Translations under genes and position numbers: made by a program | From: Belliella filtrata | Lineage (GTDB): Bacteria > Bacteroidota > Bacteroidia > Cytophagales > Cyclobacteriaceae | NCBI RefSeq assembly: GCF_022549775.1 | Contig: NZ_JAKZGP010000012.1 | Location: 1-64,000 of the forward strand | Direction of reading: 5' to 3' | Length of the DNA stretch: 64,000 nucleotides | Part shown: piece after piece, positions 8,239 through 18,062 of the stretch | How positions within the stretch are numbered: position 1 is the stretch's first letter | Layout of the letters: every line of letters begins with the position of its first letter | Notes under the pieces: generated by a model | Database searches by the model: none | Told to the model about the DNA's origin: nothing | The model's input: only the letters and a program-made list of their open reading frames with translations

Positions 8239-9270
8239 ATGGGTTTACCCATAAAAACTACCGATATGATTAATACTGATATTTGCATCATTGGAGCTGG
8301 ACCGGTAGGTCTATTTGCGGTTTTTGAAGCTGGGCTATTAAAAATGCGTTGCCATTTGATCGATGCCCTGCCACAAGTAGGCGGTCAGCTTTCTGAAATA
8401 TACCCACAAAAGCCGATTTATGATATTCCTGGGTATCCAGAAGTCAAAGCACAAGAATTGGTAGACAATCTAATGGATCAGATCAAGCCTTTCAATCCTA
8501 CTTTTACACTTGGAGAGAGAGTAGATCATTTAGCTAAGCAAGATGATGGTTCTTTTATCATAACCACAAGTGACAAAACCAAAGTTCATGCACAAGTGGT
8601 AGTAATCGCTGGAGGACTAGGGTGTTTTGAGCCAAGAAAACCTGTTCTTGAAAACCTTGAGCTATTTGAAGGAAAGGGCGTAAACTACATGGTGAAAAAC
8701 CCAGAAACCTTTAGAGATAAAAAGGTAGTGATCGCTGGAGGAGGAGACTCTGCCCTTGATTGGACCATATATTTGGCCAATGTATCGGAAAGGGTAACTC
8801 TTGTTCATAGGAATGAAACCTTCAGAGGTGCCCCAGATTCTGCAGCCAAAGTATTTGACTTGGCTAATAACGGTAAAATCGATTTGATACTTTCTGCAAA
8901 CTTGAAAGAAATCAATGGTGGAGAGCACCTTGAATCACTCAAGCTAGAAACCAAAGGCAAGGAAGAAATTACCCTAGACGTGGATTACCTAATTCCACTC
9001 TTTGGCTTGAGCCCTAAACTTGGACCTATCGCTGACTGGGGATTGAGCATAGACAAAAATGCCATTGAAGTAGATACTAAAGATTATTCTACAGGAGTTG
9101 ATAGGATTTATGCCATTGGAGATATCAATACTTATGAAGGAAAACTAAAATTGATTCTGTGTGGATTCCATGAGGCAGCTATCATGATGCATTCAGCATT
9201 CAAGTATGTTTATCCAGACCAAAAACTTAGCTTTAAATACACGACTGTTAATGGTGTAAATGCATTTTAA
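8239..9270 (+). CDS. Ferredoxin--NADP(+) reductase, thioredoxin-reductase-like
   Basis: This 343-residue flavoenzyme moves electrons between NADPH and ferredoxin. It has the FAD Rossmann motif CIIGAGPVGLF near residue 15, followed by LPQVGGQLSEIYPQKPIYDI, and the NADPH motif VVIAGGGDSALDW near residue 160. It lacks the CxxC of thioredoxin reductases, which marks the YumC/Chlorobium-type FNR group. The C-terminal YAIGDIN is the second FAD contact. A [2Fe-2S] ferredoxin gene follows 15 bases downstream and is the obvious partner. Methionine 10 is an alternative start. Confidence 0.92.
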   Translation: MGLPIKTTDMINTDICIIGAGPVGLFAVFEAGLLKMRCHLIDALPQVGGQLSEIYPQKPIYDIPGYPEVKAQELVDNLMDQIKPFNPTFTLGERVDHLAKQDDGSFIITTSDKTKVHAQVVVIAGGLGCFEPRKPVLENLELFEGKGVNYMVKNPETFRDKKVVIAGGGDSALDWTIYLANVSERVTLVHRNETFRGAPDSAAKVFDLANNGKIDLILSANLKEINGGEHLESLKLETKGKEEITLDVDYLIPLFGLSPKLGPIADWGLSIDKNAIEVDTKDYSTGVDRIYAIGDINTYEGKLKLILCGFHEAAIMMHSAFKYVYPDQKLSFKYTTVNGVNAF

Positions 9271-9273
9271 CCT

Positions 9274-9281
9274 TACCTTTG
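9274..9281 (+). promoter_or_regulatory. Possible internal -7 element before ferredoxin
   Basis: TACCTTTG matches TAnnTTTG exactly and ends 4 bases before the ferredoxin ATG. No clear TTG sits 19-21 bases upstream, so it may be weak or chance. Confidence 0.3.
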
Positions 9282-9285
9282 CGAC

Positions 9286-9606
9286 ATGGTAACATTCACT
9301 GTAGAAGATCACGCTGGCAATCGCCAAGAAATAGAAGCCCCAGATGATATGGGCTTAAGCCTTATGGAAATCCTTAAAGCATCAGAATACCCTGTATTAG
9401 CTACCTGCGGAGGAATGGCACTCTGTGCTACTTGCCACATCGAGGTACTTGAAGGCAAAGATGAGCTTGGTGAAGCCACAGATGTTGAGCTTGATCAGCT
9501 AGAGAATCTTCCTGAGTATTTCCCTACGAGTAGATTGGCATGTCAAATTCGAATAGGAGATGTTTTAGAAGGTGCTGTAGTCAAACTTAGAGGCGAAGAC
9601 AACTAA
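9286..9606 (+). CDS. [2Fe-2S] ferredoxin
   Basis: This 106-residue plant/adrenodoxin-type ferredoxin carries an electron with one [2Fe-2S] cluster. The four expected cysteines are C-x5-C-x2-C in ATCGGMALCATCHIEVLEG and a fourth in RLACQIRIG. The C-terminal half with EATDVELDQLENL resembles adrenodoxin-like ferredoxins rather than photosynthetic ones. It directly follows the ferredoxin reductase gene, which probably reduces it; the final acceptor is not encoded nearby. Normal length. Confidence 0.93.
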   Translation: MVTFTVEDHAGNRQEIEAPDDMGLSLMEILKASEYPVLATCGGMALCATCHIEVLEGKDELGEATDVELDQLENLPEYFPTSRLACQIRIGDVLEGAVVKLRGEDN

Positions 9607-9631
9607 AATCCAAATCCTTTTACAATATAAA

Positions 9632-9662
9632 AAAAGAGGCTCCTTTGAGCCTCTTTTCTTTT
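9632..9662. terminator. Bidirectional terminator
   Basis: GAGGCTC and GAGCCTC form a stem with loop CTTT, flanked by A-rich DNA on the left and a T-rich run on the right. It can end both the ferredoxin transcript and the convergent antiporter transcript, whose stop is at 9663. Confidence 0.9.
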
Positions 9663-11834
9663 TTACTTCCATTTGAAAAGTTGACCAACAACTTTTGGGA
9701 AACTCTCCAAGGTACTAACTCCCTCAAGAAGTGGTTTAAGTAGAGGAGTGCCTCCATAGGATGTGTACCCACGCTGATCAAAATCAAATTGCATCGGGTA
9801 AATCAAAACATAATTATTCTCTTTAAAATATTTGTTGAGGTACTTTGGTATTTTTTCCATGTATGGGCTATATGACACTCCTCCTCGTCTACTCATCACA
9901 ACGATCAAGGCATCATTGTCTTTGAGGTCTTTAGAAATGATCAAGAAATCATCCCAATCAGAAAAATCTTTAAACTCAGCCTCGACACTAAATTTCTTCT
10001 GCACTTGTTTGATATAACCCAATGTCTCTTCAGAAGCATAGAATACCAGTTTGGCTCCTGTGTTCCTGCCTATATTCCACACCCTCAAAAGCCAAAAAGC
10101 AAAACCCATTTCATGCTCAGCACCAGGGGGTACCACAACAATGTATCGCTTGATAGTATTCAATGGCTGCACACTATTATAAATCAATGCCGTCAAATTA
10201 ATTTTTCCAAGAATACCTTCTGTCAACTTCCCAAGTAGGGAACCCGAAATGCCTTGACTTTTGTGAAGGCCAAGGATGATATCAGTCACTTTATTTTCCT
10301 TGACCACATTGGTAATGCCATTGACTACATTGGAATCAAACCTAGTCAATTCTGTCAGGTGATTATCCGTAGAGGCTGCAAACACACTTGCTTTTTCCAA
10401 GAGTTTCTTTGCTTGCTTTTCCATCGACGCATCTTGAGAATCAGAAGGGATGATATTCAAAGCAAGCAAAGCATCTTTTTGGGATTTAGTCTTGATCGTA
10501 ACACCAAGGTGTATAAGTTCTTCTACATTTTCTGGATAGTTCACTGGGATCAAAATTTTCTCTTCCGCTTCAGTTTCTTCCTCTTCTCCATTTCCACTTT
10601 CCTCTTCTAAAGCCAATTTGGTTGCCCCTTTTTGTGCCACAAAACTAGCAATGGTACATGTCACCAGAATCATCAAAATAGTACCATTAAGGATACTTTC
10701 CCCCAACAGCCTGATAGGCTCACCATTGGCATCTTCACCTAAAACCACATTGTAACCCACCAATACCGCCGCTAAGGTTGCTGCTGCCTGTGCATTACTC
10801 AATCCAAATATCACATCTCTCTGGGCTCTTGAAAACTTAAAAGTCTTCTGAGTGACCCATGCAGCAAGGAATTTTGATGTTGTTGCTATCACAGACATCA
10901 CTACAGCGACGATGATTGTTTCTATATTATTGAAAAAGACACGAAAGTCTATCAGCATACCAACCCCTATCAAGAAAAATGGGATAAATAAAGCATTACC
11001 TACAAACTCAATCCTGTTCATCAGGGGAGAAGTATGCGGGATCAATTTGTTCAAAGCCAAACCTGCCAGGAAAGCACCAATGATTGCCTCCACTCCCGCG
11101 GCTTCGGCTAGAAAGGCCGCAAAGAACACCATCCCCAAAACAAAAATGTATTGAGAGACATTATCATCAAATTTTTTAAAAAACCACCTTCCTATGATTG
11201 GGAATACGAACGCTACAATTGCTGAAAATATCAAGAGTGAAACTATCAACCTGATCCAGAATTCATTGGTAAGCTCACCCGCGGAGACCCCAACCACCAC
11301 AGCCAAAACTAAGAGCGCTAGTGTATCAGTGATTACAGTCCCTCCTACAGTGATATTGACTGCCCTATTTTTGACTATGCCCATTTTACTGATGATCGGA
11401 TAAGCCAATAAAGTATGTGAGGCAAACATGGAGGCCAAAAGTATCGAAGTAGGGAATGTAAAGTTGAGGATATACAATCCACCTAAGGTTCCTAAAACCA
11501 TAGGTATCAAAAATGTATAAAGACCGAAAATGACGGATTTTCCACTATTCTTTTTGAAATCAGCCATGTCAATTTCCAATCCAGCCAAAAACATGATATA
11601 AAGCAAGCCTACAGTACCAAAAAGAACCACACTACTATCTCTTTCCAGCAAGTTGATCCCATTGGGACCTATAATAGCTCCTGCCACTATGAGTCCTATC
11701 AACTGTGGGATTTTAATTCTATTCAAAAGAAGAGGAGCAAATAAGATAATGAAAAGTATGCTTGAAAATATCAGCACAGGGTTTGACCATGGTAAACTGA
11801 AGTTCAATTCTGCGAGAAACAGCATAAAATACAC
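9663..11834 (-). CDS. Cation:proton antiporter (CPA2) with Usp-like C-terminal domain
   Basis: This 723-residue protein has a membrane domain at about residues 15-400 of the Na+/H+ exchanger (KefB/NhaS) type, with many hydrophobic helices and segments such as IPQLIGLIVAGAIIGPNG and FLAGLEIDM, and VEAIIGAFLAGLALN. A Glu-rich linker near residue 415 leads to a cytosolic region of about 280 residues resembling tandem universal-stress-protein folds. It should exchange Na+ or K+ for protons across the inner membrane. It lacks the RCK domain of KefB. Ion specificity is not readable. A terminator of the upstream gene separates it from the mannan locus. Confidence 0.88.
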   Translation of the reverse strand: MYFMLFLAELNFSLPWSNPVLIFSSILFIILFAPLLLNRIKIPQLIGLIVAGAIIGPNGINLLERDSSVVLFGTVGLLYIMFLAGLEIDMADFKKNSGKSVIFGLYTFLIPMVLGTLGGLYILNFTFPTSILLASMFASHTLLAYPIISKMGIVKNRAVNITVGGTVITDTLALLVLAVVVGVSAGELTNEFWIRLIVSLLIFSAIVAFVFPIIGRWFFKKFDDNVSQYIFVLGMVFFAAFLAEAAGVEAIIGAFLAGLALNKLIPHTSPLMNRIEFVGNALFIPFFLIGVGMLIDFRVFFNNIETIIVAVVMSVIATTSKFLAAWVTQKTFKFSRAQRDVIFGLSNAQAAATLAAVLVGYNVVLGEDANGEPIRLLGESILNGTILMILVTCTIASFVAQKGATKLALEEESGNGEEEETEAEEKILIPVNYPENVEELIHLGVTIKTKSQKDALLALNIIPSDSQDASMEKQAKKLLEKASVFAASTDNHLTELTRFDSNVVNGITNVVKENKVTDIILGLHKSQGISGSLLGKLTEGILGKINLTALIYNSVQPLNTIKRYIVVVPPGAEHEMGFAFWLLRVWNIGRNTGAKLVFYASEETLGYIKQVQKKFSVEAEFKDFSDWDDFLIISKDLKDNDALIVVMSRRGGVSYSPYMEKIPKYLNKYFKENNYVLIYPMQFDFDQRGYTSYGGTPLLKPLLEGVSTLESFPKVVGQLFKWK

Positions 11835-11981
11835 GTTTAAGTTTAGATTTAATCTTAAATAACAATTTTGAAATCTTACTTAAGGAATCAAGATTTGTCA
11901 GAAGACTTGATAAAGATAGTTCTAACTTTAAAATAGAATCAAAGGTTTCATTTAACACTGATGATTTATTTTTTTCAAACA

Positions 11982-12017
11982 AAAAAGCCGGCCTCGTGGT
12001 TAGAGACCGACTTTTCA
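11982..12017 (-). terminator. Terminator after the mannose-6-phosphate isomerase gene
   Basis: On the minus strand AGTCGGTCTC and GAGGCCGGCT pair over ten positions with G-T wobbles, loop TAACCAC, followed by TTTTTTG. It lies about 95 bases past the isomerase stop and marks the end of the mannan locus. Confidence 0.8.
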
Positions 12018-12111
12018 ATTATTAAAATAGGCTTGAAAGAAAATACTTTTATCCGAAAATTAAAATCCTAATGAAGTTTGATACTTCGCTATGTCTATTA
12101 AAATTTAGCTA

Positions 12112-13884
12112 TCACTTTATGAAAGCCTTAACGACCATGATAGGTGCTTGAGATTGGTTCACAATGCTATACTTCCCCACTGCTGCAGGCATAATGAGTG
12201 TTTCTGCATAATTAATTGTAAAAGCCTTGTCTCCAACTATAACATCCATATGATCTCCTTCTACTAGACTTAAAACATGAGCTTTATCGGCTGTATCGAC
12301 ATCCACTTTTGATTTCAAGATAAATCTGTGGACATCATATAGGTGATGTTTATGCGTAGGAAGGTGTTCTAAAAGACAATCTTCGGTTTGCTTGATTGTG
12401 ACTGGTTTGGAAATTAGACTTTTTTCAACCTCATCTCCTGAATATTCAAACACCAGGTTATCCATACCTCTTTGAATATTAATTGGTCTTGGCTTTCCAT
12501 CAAGATCTACTCTAAGCCAATCATACATTTTGAAAGTGAATATGTAAGGTGTCGAACTAATTTCTAATACCAAATTATCTTTGCCTGAACTATGTACAGT
12601 CCCCGGAGGTATCAAGTAGAGCCCATGTTTTTCTGAAGTAAATGATTGCACATATTTTGTTACATCCATTTCCTCCCCATTTTCAAAGCTTGTCTCCAAA
12701 GCCTGTTGAAAGTCATTTGGTTTTACACCCTCTTGAAAACCAAGAAACACTTGTGCATCACCCTTTCTGTCTAGAATATAATAAGTCTCTTCCTGGGTGA
12801 TTTTTTCTCCAAAATGCTTCTGAATATAGGAAGTTTGTGGGTGACACTGAACTGATAGGTTTCCACCATCGAATGTATCTAGAAAGTCAAATCGAATTGG
12901 GAAATCATACCGATATTTTTCAAAATCCACTCCTAGTATTTTTTCTCCAGCATTGAACATCAAGAAGTCAAAAGAGAATTCTAGCATGATGCCAGAGCTT
13001 TCAAAAATCACTCCGTTTTCAGGAACAATTAACTCAAATGACCATGCGTAATTATCTACATCTTGATTCAAGCCTTCAATCTTATCCTTGATCCATTGCC
13101 CTCCCCAAGCTCCTGGCTCGAACCAAGGTCTAACTCTTACAGGAGCCATGACAGCTTTTTGCGCTTCTTTTCTCCAAACATCACCTGATATCCAGGTAAC
13201 TTCATCTGTCCTCTGAGCATCAATTAAGAAATCTATTTCAGCTTTGATTTTATTCTTAAGGACATTAAGCACAACCCAATCCACGAAGTAAAACCTCTTA
13301 TACATTACCTTTGAGTCTAAAGCATTGCTGGCACCAAGGTTGGTAATCGAGCCAGCACGAGACCTGAATTGAATTTCATTTTTGCTGATCTCGGTATATA
13401 TTAAAGTTCCCTTTTTATGGATTAAGCTAGCACCTATCCCATAGTATACCATTTGCTCATCTCCTACCATATTGGAAAGTGATTCTAGCTTGTCTAAATC
13501 ATAAAAATCCTCCAGACCCAATTCAGCACGCCTACCAAATACAGGATCATCTCCACCCAAGTACGGAGCTATTAACTCATCGATAGCATCTTCACTCTTC
13601 AATGCTTCTTCTACATTTACCCAAACAGGATTCTTCCCTAATTGAGAGAAAGCCAAATCAAGCTTGTATTTCAGATCTTGGAAAAAGACACCTATATAGC
13701 CGTCAATTTTCACACATTGATGATTGGCCAACTCCTTTGCAAGTGAATCATACCCAATATGAATACATCTCCCTTCAATCTCATGAGTGGGATAGATATT
13801 GTATGTGCCATTAATCTGTGGACTTTTCACAGGCAGTTCAAACTGAGTCGATTCCCTGATTTTTTCTACATTAACTTCTTCCAT
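12112..13884 (-). CDS. manA: Class I mannose-6-phosphate isomerase with N-terminal extension
   Basis: Of 590 residues, the C-terminal part (about 330-590) is a class I phosphomannose isomerase, interconverting mannose 6-phosphate and fructose 6-phosphate. It has the zinc-site motifs QCHP near 346, E-x-YYI near 366 and IPPGTVHSSG near 425, then a C-terminal cupin. The first 300 residues are extra; the segment around residues 55-110 faintly recalls a uridine-kinase-like fold without a P-loop, which is only a guess. The enzyme fits the end of the mannan pathway encoded upstream. It is 142 bases after the GH76 gene, so it may be the last gene of that operon. Confidence 0.82.
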   Translation of the reverse strand: MEEVNVEKIRESTQFELPVKSPQINGTYNIYPTHEIEGRCIHIGYDSLAKELANHQCVKIDGYIGVFFQDLKYKLDLAFSQLGKNPVWVNVEEALKSEDAIDELIAPYLGGDDPVFGRRAELGLEDFYDLDKLESLSNMVGDEQMVYYGIGASLIHKKGTLIYTEISKNEIQFRSRAGSITNLGASNALDSKVMYKRFYFVDWVVLNVLKNKIKAEIDFLIDAQRTDEVTWISGDVWRKEAQKAVMAPVRVRPWFEPGAWGGQWIKDKIEGLNQDVDNYAWSFELIVPENGVIFESSGIMLEFSFDFLMFNAGEKILGVDFEKYRYDFPIRFDFLDTFDGGNLSVQCHPQTSYIQKHFGEKITQEETYYILDRKGDAQVFLGFQEGVKPNDFQQALETSFENGEEMDVTKYVQSFTSEKHGLYLIPPGTVHSSGKDNLVLEISSTPYIFTFKMYDWLRVDLDGKPRPINIQRGMDNLVFEYSGDEVEKSLISKPVTIKQTEDCLLEHLPTHKHHLYDVHRFILKSKVDVDTADKAHVLSLVEGDHMDVIVGDKAFTINYAETLIMPAAVGKYSIVNQSQAPIMVVKAFIK

Positions 13885-14026
13885 CTGTTTCTATAAAATT
13901 TTACTTTGTTCCCTTAATTTGAGTATTTCATCATTCTATTAGCCAATTTTCAATTGTAACTACAAAATACTCTTACTTTCAACTGGTCTTTTTAAGCTGA
14001 ATCTTATCTATTAAAACATGTATCCA

Positions 14027-15217
14027 TCATTCCTCTAGGAATAAAGAAGCTCTACCATAAGCCTCAATCAAAGCTGCCTGATGGAGCAACCAGTAATACC
14101 TACCTTGATTATTCCCTGACCAATCTTCATAGAATTGACCTCTGTCATTTCTCGCATTTTCCCATGCATAATCAAGATTCCGCAAGAAAACCTGGATATA
14201 ATCCCTAGCTTTTGGATCATATGCTGCAAGTTCTATATAAGAAGACATCAATTCGACATTGAACCATGAATCGTGATCTGGGTAAAACAGCTGATCATTT
14301 ACCACACTAGTAAACCTTGAAAATGCCCCTGCTGCTGTAGCTTTGGCTTGATCTATATATTTTTCATCACCTGAAATTTCATATAAATTTATTCCTGACA
14401 TGATCATCATAGCAGCATTGTATGTCCACTTTCGAGTATTTATGTTTCCAGTACCAATATGAATATCATTCCAGTAAACATTGTCTGCGGGATCTCTCAG
14501 GTTATCATAATTCCACTGGTACGTCCTTTTTGCAAACTCATTGTACAAATTTTCATTAGTTATCAAAAAGAGCTCACTTGTGACATATGCTGCATAAGCT
14601 GTGGTATTAGCTGCTTTTATACAGTTTGGGTCTGTCATACAGTTTGTGGATACTCTCTCAAACCAATATAATCCTCCACCCATTCTGTCATCTTCTCCAG
14701 ACATGATGAAATCTGTGATTAGTTTTGCTCTTTCCAGGTAAAAAGGATTCCCTGTCAACCTATATGCAGTAATCAATTCCATAGCTACAATCGCACTGTC
14801 ATCATAATAATGATCCGTACTTTGCTCCGATCTAGGATAGGCTTGATATGTAGGTAATAAGTCTCTATCATCATAATACCTCTCTAGACCCTCAAACTCA
14901 CGATCAAAGATGGATTTGTCGTATCCCAATTCATACAAAACATTTCCAGCTGTAAGCATACCTACATAAGGCCAAAGGTAGCAGTACCTGTTTTCACCAG
15001 GTTGAGAAGGGAAGTTCTCCTTGTAGAGTTCCCCTTCTCTATAATGCATCTGGATCATATCATACACTGCTTTTGCTCTTTCTCTATAGGTCAAAGTTTC
15101 AACTGGATCTTCTTCTTTCTCGTCAGGAAAAGTAAGCTGATCATCAAGTGAATCTTTGCAATTCAGCGATAAACTAAGAATCATCAAGAATATTATATAC
15201 ATTTTAAATTTAGCCAT
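14027..15217 (-). CDS. GH76 endo-alpha-1,6-mannanase, lipoprotein
   Basis: This 396-residue exported enzyme has a lipoprotein signal with Cys at residue 20 followed by Lys-Asp-Ser and more acidic residues, which resembles the Bacteroidota surface-export signal. The rest is an alpha/alpha barrel with the Asp-Asp pair at residues 139-140 (HYYDDSA), as in GH76 catalytic sites, then GGGLYWFER and KWTYNAAMMIMSGINLYEISGD typical of the family. GH76 enzymes cut alpha-1,6-mannan backbones. It is the last glycan-acting gene of the locus after SusE. Surface location is inference. Confidence 0.85.
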   Translation of the reverse strand: MAKFKMYIIFLMILSLSLNCKDSLDDQLTFPDEKEEDPVETLTYRERAKAVYDMIQMHYREGELYKENFPSQPGENRYCYLWPYVGMLTAGNVLYELGYDKSIFDREFEGLERYYDDRDLLPTYQAYPRSEQSTDHYYDDSAIVAMELITAYRLTGNPFYLERAKLITDFIMSGEDDRMGGGLYWFERVSTNCMTDPNCIKAANTTAYAAYVTSELFLITNENLYNEFAKRTYQWNYDNLRDPADNVYWNDIHIGTGNINTRKWTYNAAMMIMSGINLYEISGDEKYIDQAKATAAGAFSRFTSVVNDQLFYPDHDSWFNVELMSSYIELAAYDPKARDYIQVFLRNLDYAWENARNDRGQFYEDWSGNNQGRYYWLLHQAALIEAYGRASLFLEE

Positions 15218-15244
15218 AATGGTAAGTAGTTAATCTTAAATGGT

Positions 15245-16474
15245 TTAGTTTCTTGCAATCTCATGGTAATAGTTATCTGCTTTTGGATCAAAAACAACCC
15301 TAACCGTGAATGATACGCCATTGAATTGATCAGCAAACTTCCATGCTCCTTGCCAATACGAAGCATTCTGTCCTAGCATAAACACTTGATGATAATATCC
15401 TGGCTGATTGCCATTTGGTCTTGGGTTGTGAGAGCTTAAACCTGATACTAAAGATGCATTCATGTCATCATTTTGATTGCTTCCTAGATATGAGGTCTGT
15501 CCATCTATAGAAAATCTGAACCTATACCTTTCTTCTTCCCATCCCAACCAAGAAGGAGCCTCAGGCATACCAGGAGTAAGAAAATCAAAATACCCTTCTG
15601 TACTTTCAAAAGTATGATCCCCAATATAATTCAGTTGAGCCTTGCCTGCCCCATTTGCAAGTATATAAAGCTCTAGGTTGTCGATTTTCTCAAAAGAAAC
15701 CATGGATTGTGTTAAATTCAGACGAATTCTATACACCCCTTCATCTCCTTCAAATGAGCTTGCTTGCTCTCCAGTTCTAATTTTACCCTCATCATTAATA
15801 TAGAAATGCGTTATTCCATCCGTGTCGTCTGTAGAATCTATAATTTGAAAATCCCCAGGTTTGAGGTATGTAATTGATTCATAAACTCCATTCACAAAGT
15901 CATCAATAGGCAATAGGTTGCTTAACCTTTTGAAAGCCACTCCATCTTCTCTTGATTGACTTTCAGTGGCTGAGCCGAAAATATATAGTTCCTCAGGAAG
16001 AATCGCTATACCTTCAGGTCTAGTTAAAGAAAGAATATTCACGTCTTCAAAATGCACTTTTTGATACCCTATCGATGCTTCTACGGTCCATTTGATTCTT
16101 CCAGTACCCAATTGTGGGATCCCAGCTTCTGAAGCTATGTTATTTAGCGCAGGCTGTGTAAGGTTGAGAGTAAGACCAGCCCCACCACTCGAAGATACAA
16201 AAGTCGCAATAGGTTCTTCAAAATCTCCATCTTCTGTATCAAAGAGCACCCTATAAAGTACAAGACCACCTCCACGAGACTTCGCCTCAGACCAACTAAA
16301 CGATACTCTATCATTGCTTTCTGGATTGATATCTATGTGACCGCTATTTTGAGGTCCTTGTAAAGTTCCTAGTTCTGCAAATTCAAGATCTAATTGAAAT
16401 GACTCATCTTGACAAGCTTGGAAAGCCAACAGGGTAATGGCTATAATCCAATATATTTTTATGTTTGATTTCAT
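15245..16474 (-). CDS. SusE/SusF-like outer-membrane lipoprotein
   Basis: This protein of about 409 residues has a lipoprotein signal (Cys 21, FQACQD) and an N-terminal SusE-type beta domain (about 25-140, with SFSWSEAKSRGG). Two further beta domains begin near ELYIFGSATE and LELYILANGAGK, as in SusF/SusE glycan-binding proteins. It probably captures mannan at the cell surface. I start it at 16474, where ATG shares its first base with the TAA stop of susD (TAATG), which suggests coupled translation; a TTG two codons earlier is less likely. Confidence 0.8.
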   Translation of the reverse strand: MKSNIKIYWIIAITLLAFQACQDESFQLDLEFAELGTLQGPQNSGHIDINPESNDRVSFSWSEAKSRGGGLVLYRVLFDTEDGDFEEPIATFVSSSGGAGLTLNLTQPALNNIASEAGIPQLGTGRIKWTVEASIGYQKVHFEDVNILSLTRPEGIAILPEELYIFGSATESQSREDGVAFKRLSNLLPIDDFVNGVYESITYLKPGDFQIIDSTDDTDGITHFYINDEGKIRTGEQASSFEGDEGVYRIRLNLTQSMVSFEKIDNLELYILANGAGKAQLNYIGDHTFESTEGYFDFLTPGMPEAPSWLGWEEERYRFRFSIDGQTSYLGSNQNDDMNASLVSGLSSHNPRPNGNQPGYYHQVFMLGQNASYWQGAWKFADQFNGVSFTVRVVFDPKADNYYHEIARN

Positions 16475-18045
16475 TACCAATTTGGGTTTTGGGTTAGGTT
16501 ATTATTAAGGTCTGTTTCACGAAGAGGGATTGGCCACAGATAGTGTCGAGAAGATTCAAAGGTTCTCAAGTCCACTCTTTCGAATTCACTGTTCCCATCA
16601 GCACCTGTGATTCGCATGCCAGTTGCCCATCCATTGAGTACATCTTCGGCAATTCTCCACCTTCTGATATCAAAGAATCTATGACCTGCCTCAAAAGCCA
16701 GCTCAATCCTTCTTTCATTTCTTACAATTTCACGAAGTCCATCCTGTCCCACATTTGGAAAAGATAAAGCTGAAGAATTAAGTCCTGCGCGTGCTCTAAT
16801 AGCTCCGATTGTTGCATCCCAATCCTCTTGCGTGAAATTCCCCCTTTCAATCTTTGCCTCTGCATAATTTAACAAAACCTCTGCATGTCTTATTAAAATT
16901 AGATTTCTACCCGAATTCACCTGATTCCTCGCTTCTCTATCATAGAATTTTGACACATAATATCCAGAGGGTGTAGAGTTGGAAGAATAATTAAGTCCAT
17001 CTGGTGCAGCACCAGGCATGGTATTGATGACAACATCATTCCCCGCAAAATTCCTCATCACATATCCATTATAAATTATAGATGCCTGAAGTCTTGGATC
17101 TCTATTTTGATAAGGGTTGTCTATATCATAGGTTGACATTGGGTCATCAATAGGAAGACCATTTATCATTGGATAACTATCTACTAGCTCTTGAAGTGGA
17201 GAAAAATTAGCATAACCTGACAAGCTAGGTGGTATTAGAGAATACTGAATATTATGCTCTCTATCTGTAGGCACATATTGTAGCGCAAGTATGACTTCAT
17301 TGTTTCCAAAATTGGGGTTTTGGAAAAGTTCTCCATAGTTAGGATAAAGTGAATAAGAACTTAAGATTTGACTGGCCAAGGATTCCGCTTGTTCATACTC
17401 CTGATTGTACATGTGAACTCTCGACTTGAAAGCGATGGCTGCTCCACGTGTGATCCTCCCAAATTGATCTGAAGGATATGAATTAGGAAGGTTGTTGATC
17501 GCCTGTTCTAATTCTTCATAAACAAAGTTCAGAATGACGCTTTGATCATCTCTAGTGATTTGTATAGATTCTTCTAGGCTGATCTCATCTGTAATTAGAG
17601 GTACACCTCCAAAAAATTCCCTCAAGTGAAAATAATGCCAAGCCCTGATAAATCTAGCTTGAGCCTTATAAGATTCTCTTGTTTCATCATTGATATTGGG
17701 AATTCTATCCACATTGTTGAAAAAGATATTCGCTCTTCTAATCCCTTCATACCTAGATGACCATACACCTGCTATCATACCATTGGATGATCCGTAACTT
17801 CCACTACCTATATTCCTGACATCTTCTCTTGCCCTAGAATATGCATCATCTGTCATCGCACTTAGAAATAAATACGTGTCAGCACTCATCAAATCTGCAT
17901 ACATAGAGTTTAAGAAAATTCTGCTATCCTCTTCTGTTTGCCAAAATGTTAATTCACTTGTAGCATCTATAGGCGCTAAATCTAGCTCATTGAAACACCC
18001 TGAACTAAGAAACGCCAATGCTAAAACTATTATATACTTTTTCAT
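16474..18045 (-). CDS. SusD/RagB family glycan-binding lipoprotein
   Basis: This 523-residue lipoprotein (Cys 17, SSGCFNELDLAP) has the typical SusD layout: TPR-like helices, the RAWHYFHLREFFGGVPL motif near residue 135 and the C-terminal family signature with RNERRIELAFEAGHRFFDIRRW. SusD proteins act as a lid that hands glycans to the SusC channel. It is encoded directly after susC with an 18-base gap. Binding specificity, probably alpha-mannan, comes from the neighbouring GH76 and GH92 genes. Confidence 0.93.
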   Translation of the reverse strand: MKKYIIVLALAFLSSGCFNELDLAPIDATSELTFWQTEEDSRIFLNSMYADLMSADTYLFLSAMTDDAYSRAREDVRNIGSGSYGSSNGMIAGVWSSRYEGIRRANIFFNNVDRIPNINDETRESYKAQARFIRAWHYFHLREFFGGVPLITDEISLEESIQITRDDQSVILNFVYEELEQAINNLPNSYPSDQFGRITRGAAIAFKSRVHMYNQEYEQAESLASQILSSYSLYPNYGELFQNPNFGNNEVILALQYVPTDREHNIQYSLIPPSLSGYANFSPLQELVDSYPMINGLPIDDPMSTYDIDNPYQNRDPRLQASIIYNGYVMRNFAGNDVVINTMPGAAPDGLNYSSNSTPSGYYVSKFYDREARNQVNSGRNLILIRHAEVLLNYAEAKIERGNFTQEDWDATIGAIRARAGLNSSALSFPNVGQDGLREIVRNERRIELAFEAGHRFFDIRRWRIAEDVLNGWATGMRITGADGNSEFERVDLRTFESSRHYLWPIPLRETDLNNNLTQNPNW

Positions 18046-18062
18046 GGAATGGCTATTTTAGA

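Noticed and set aside
11719-12018. Open frame of 99 codons on the minus strand
   Set aside because: It runs through a terminator and out of frame into the antiporter gene, with low-complexity Leu/Ser/Lys content and no known pattern.
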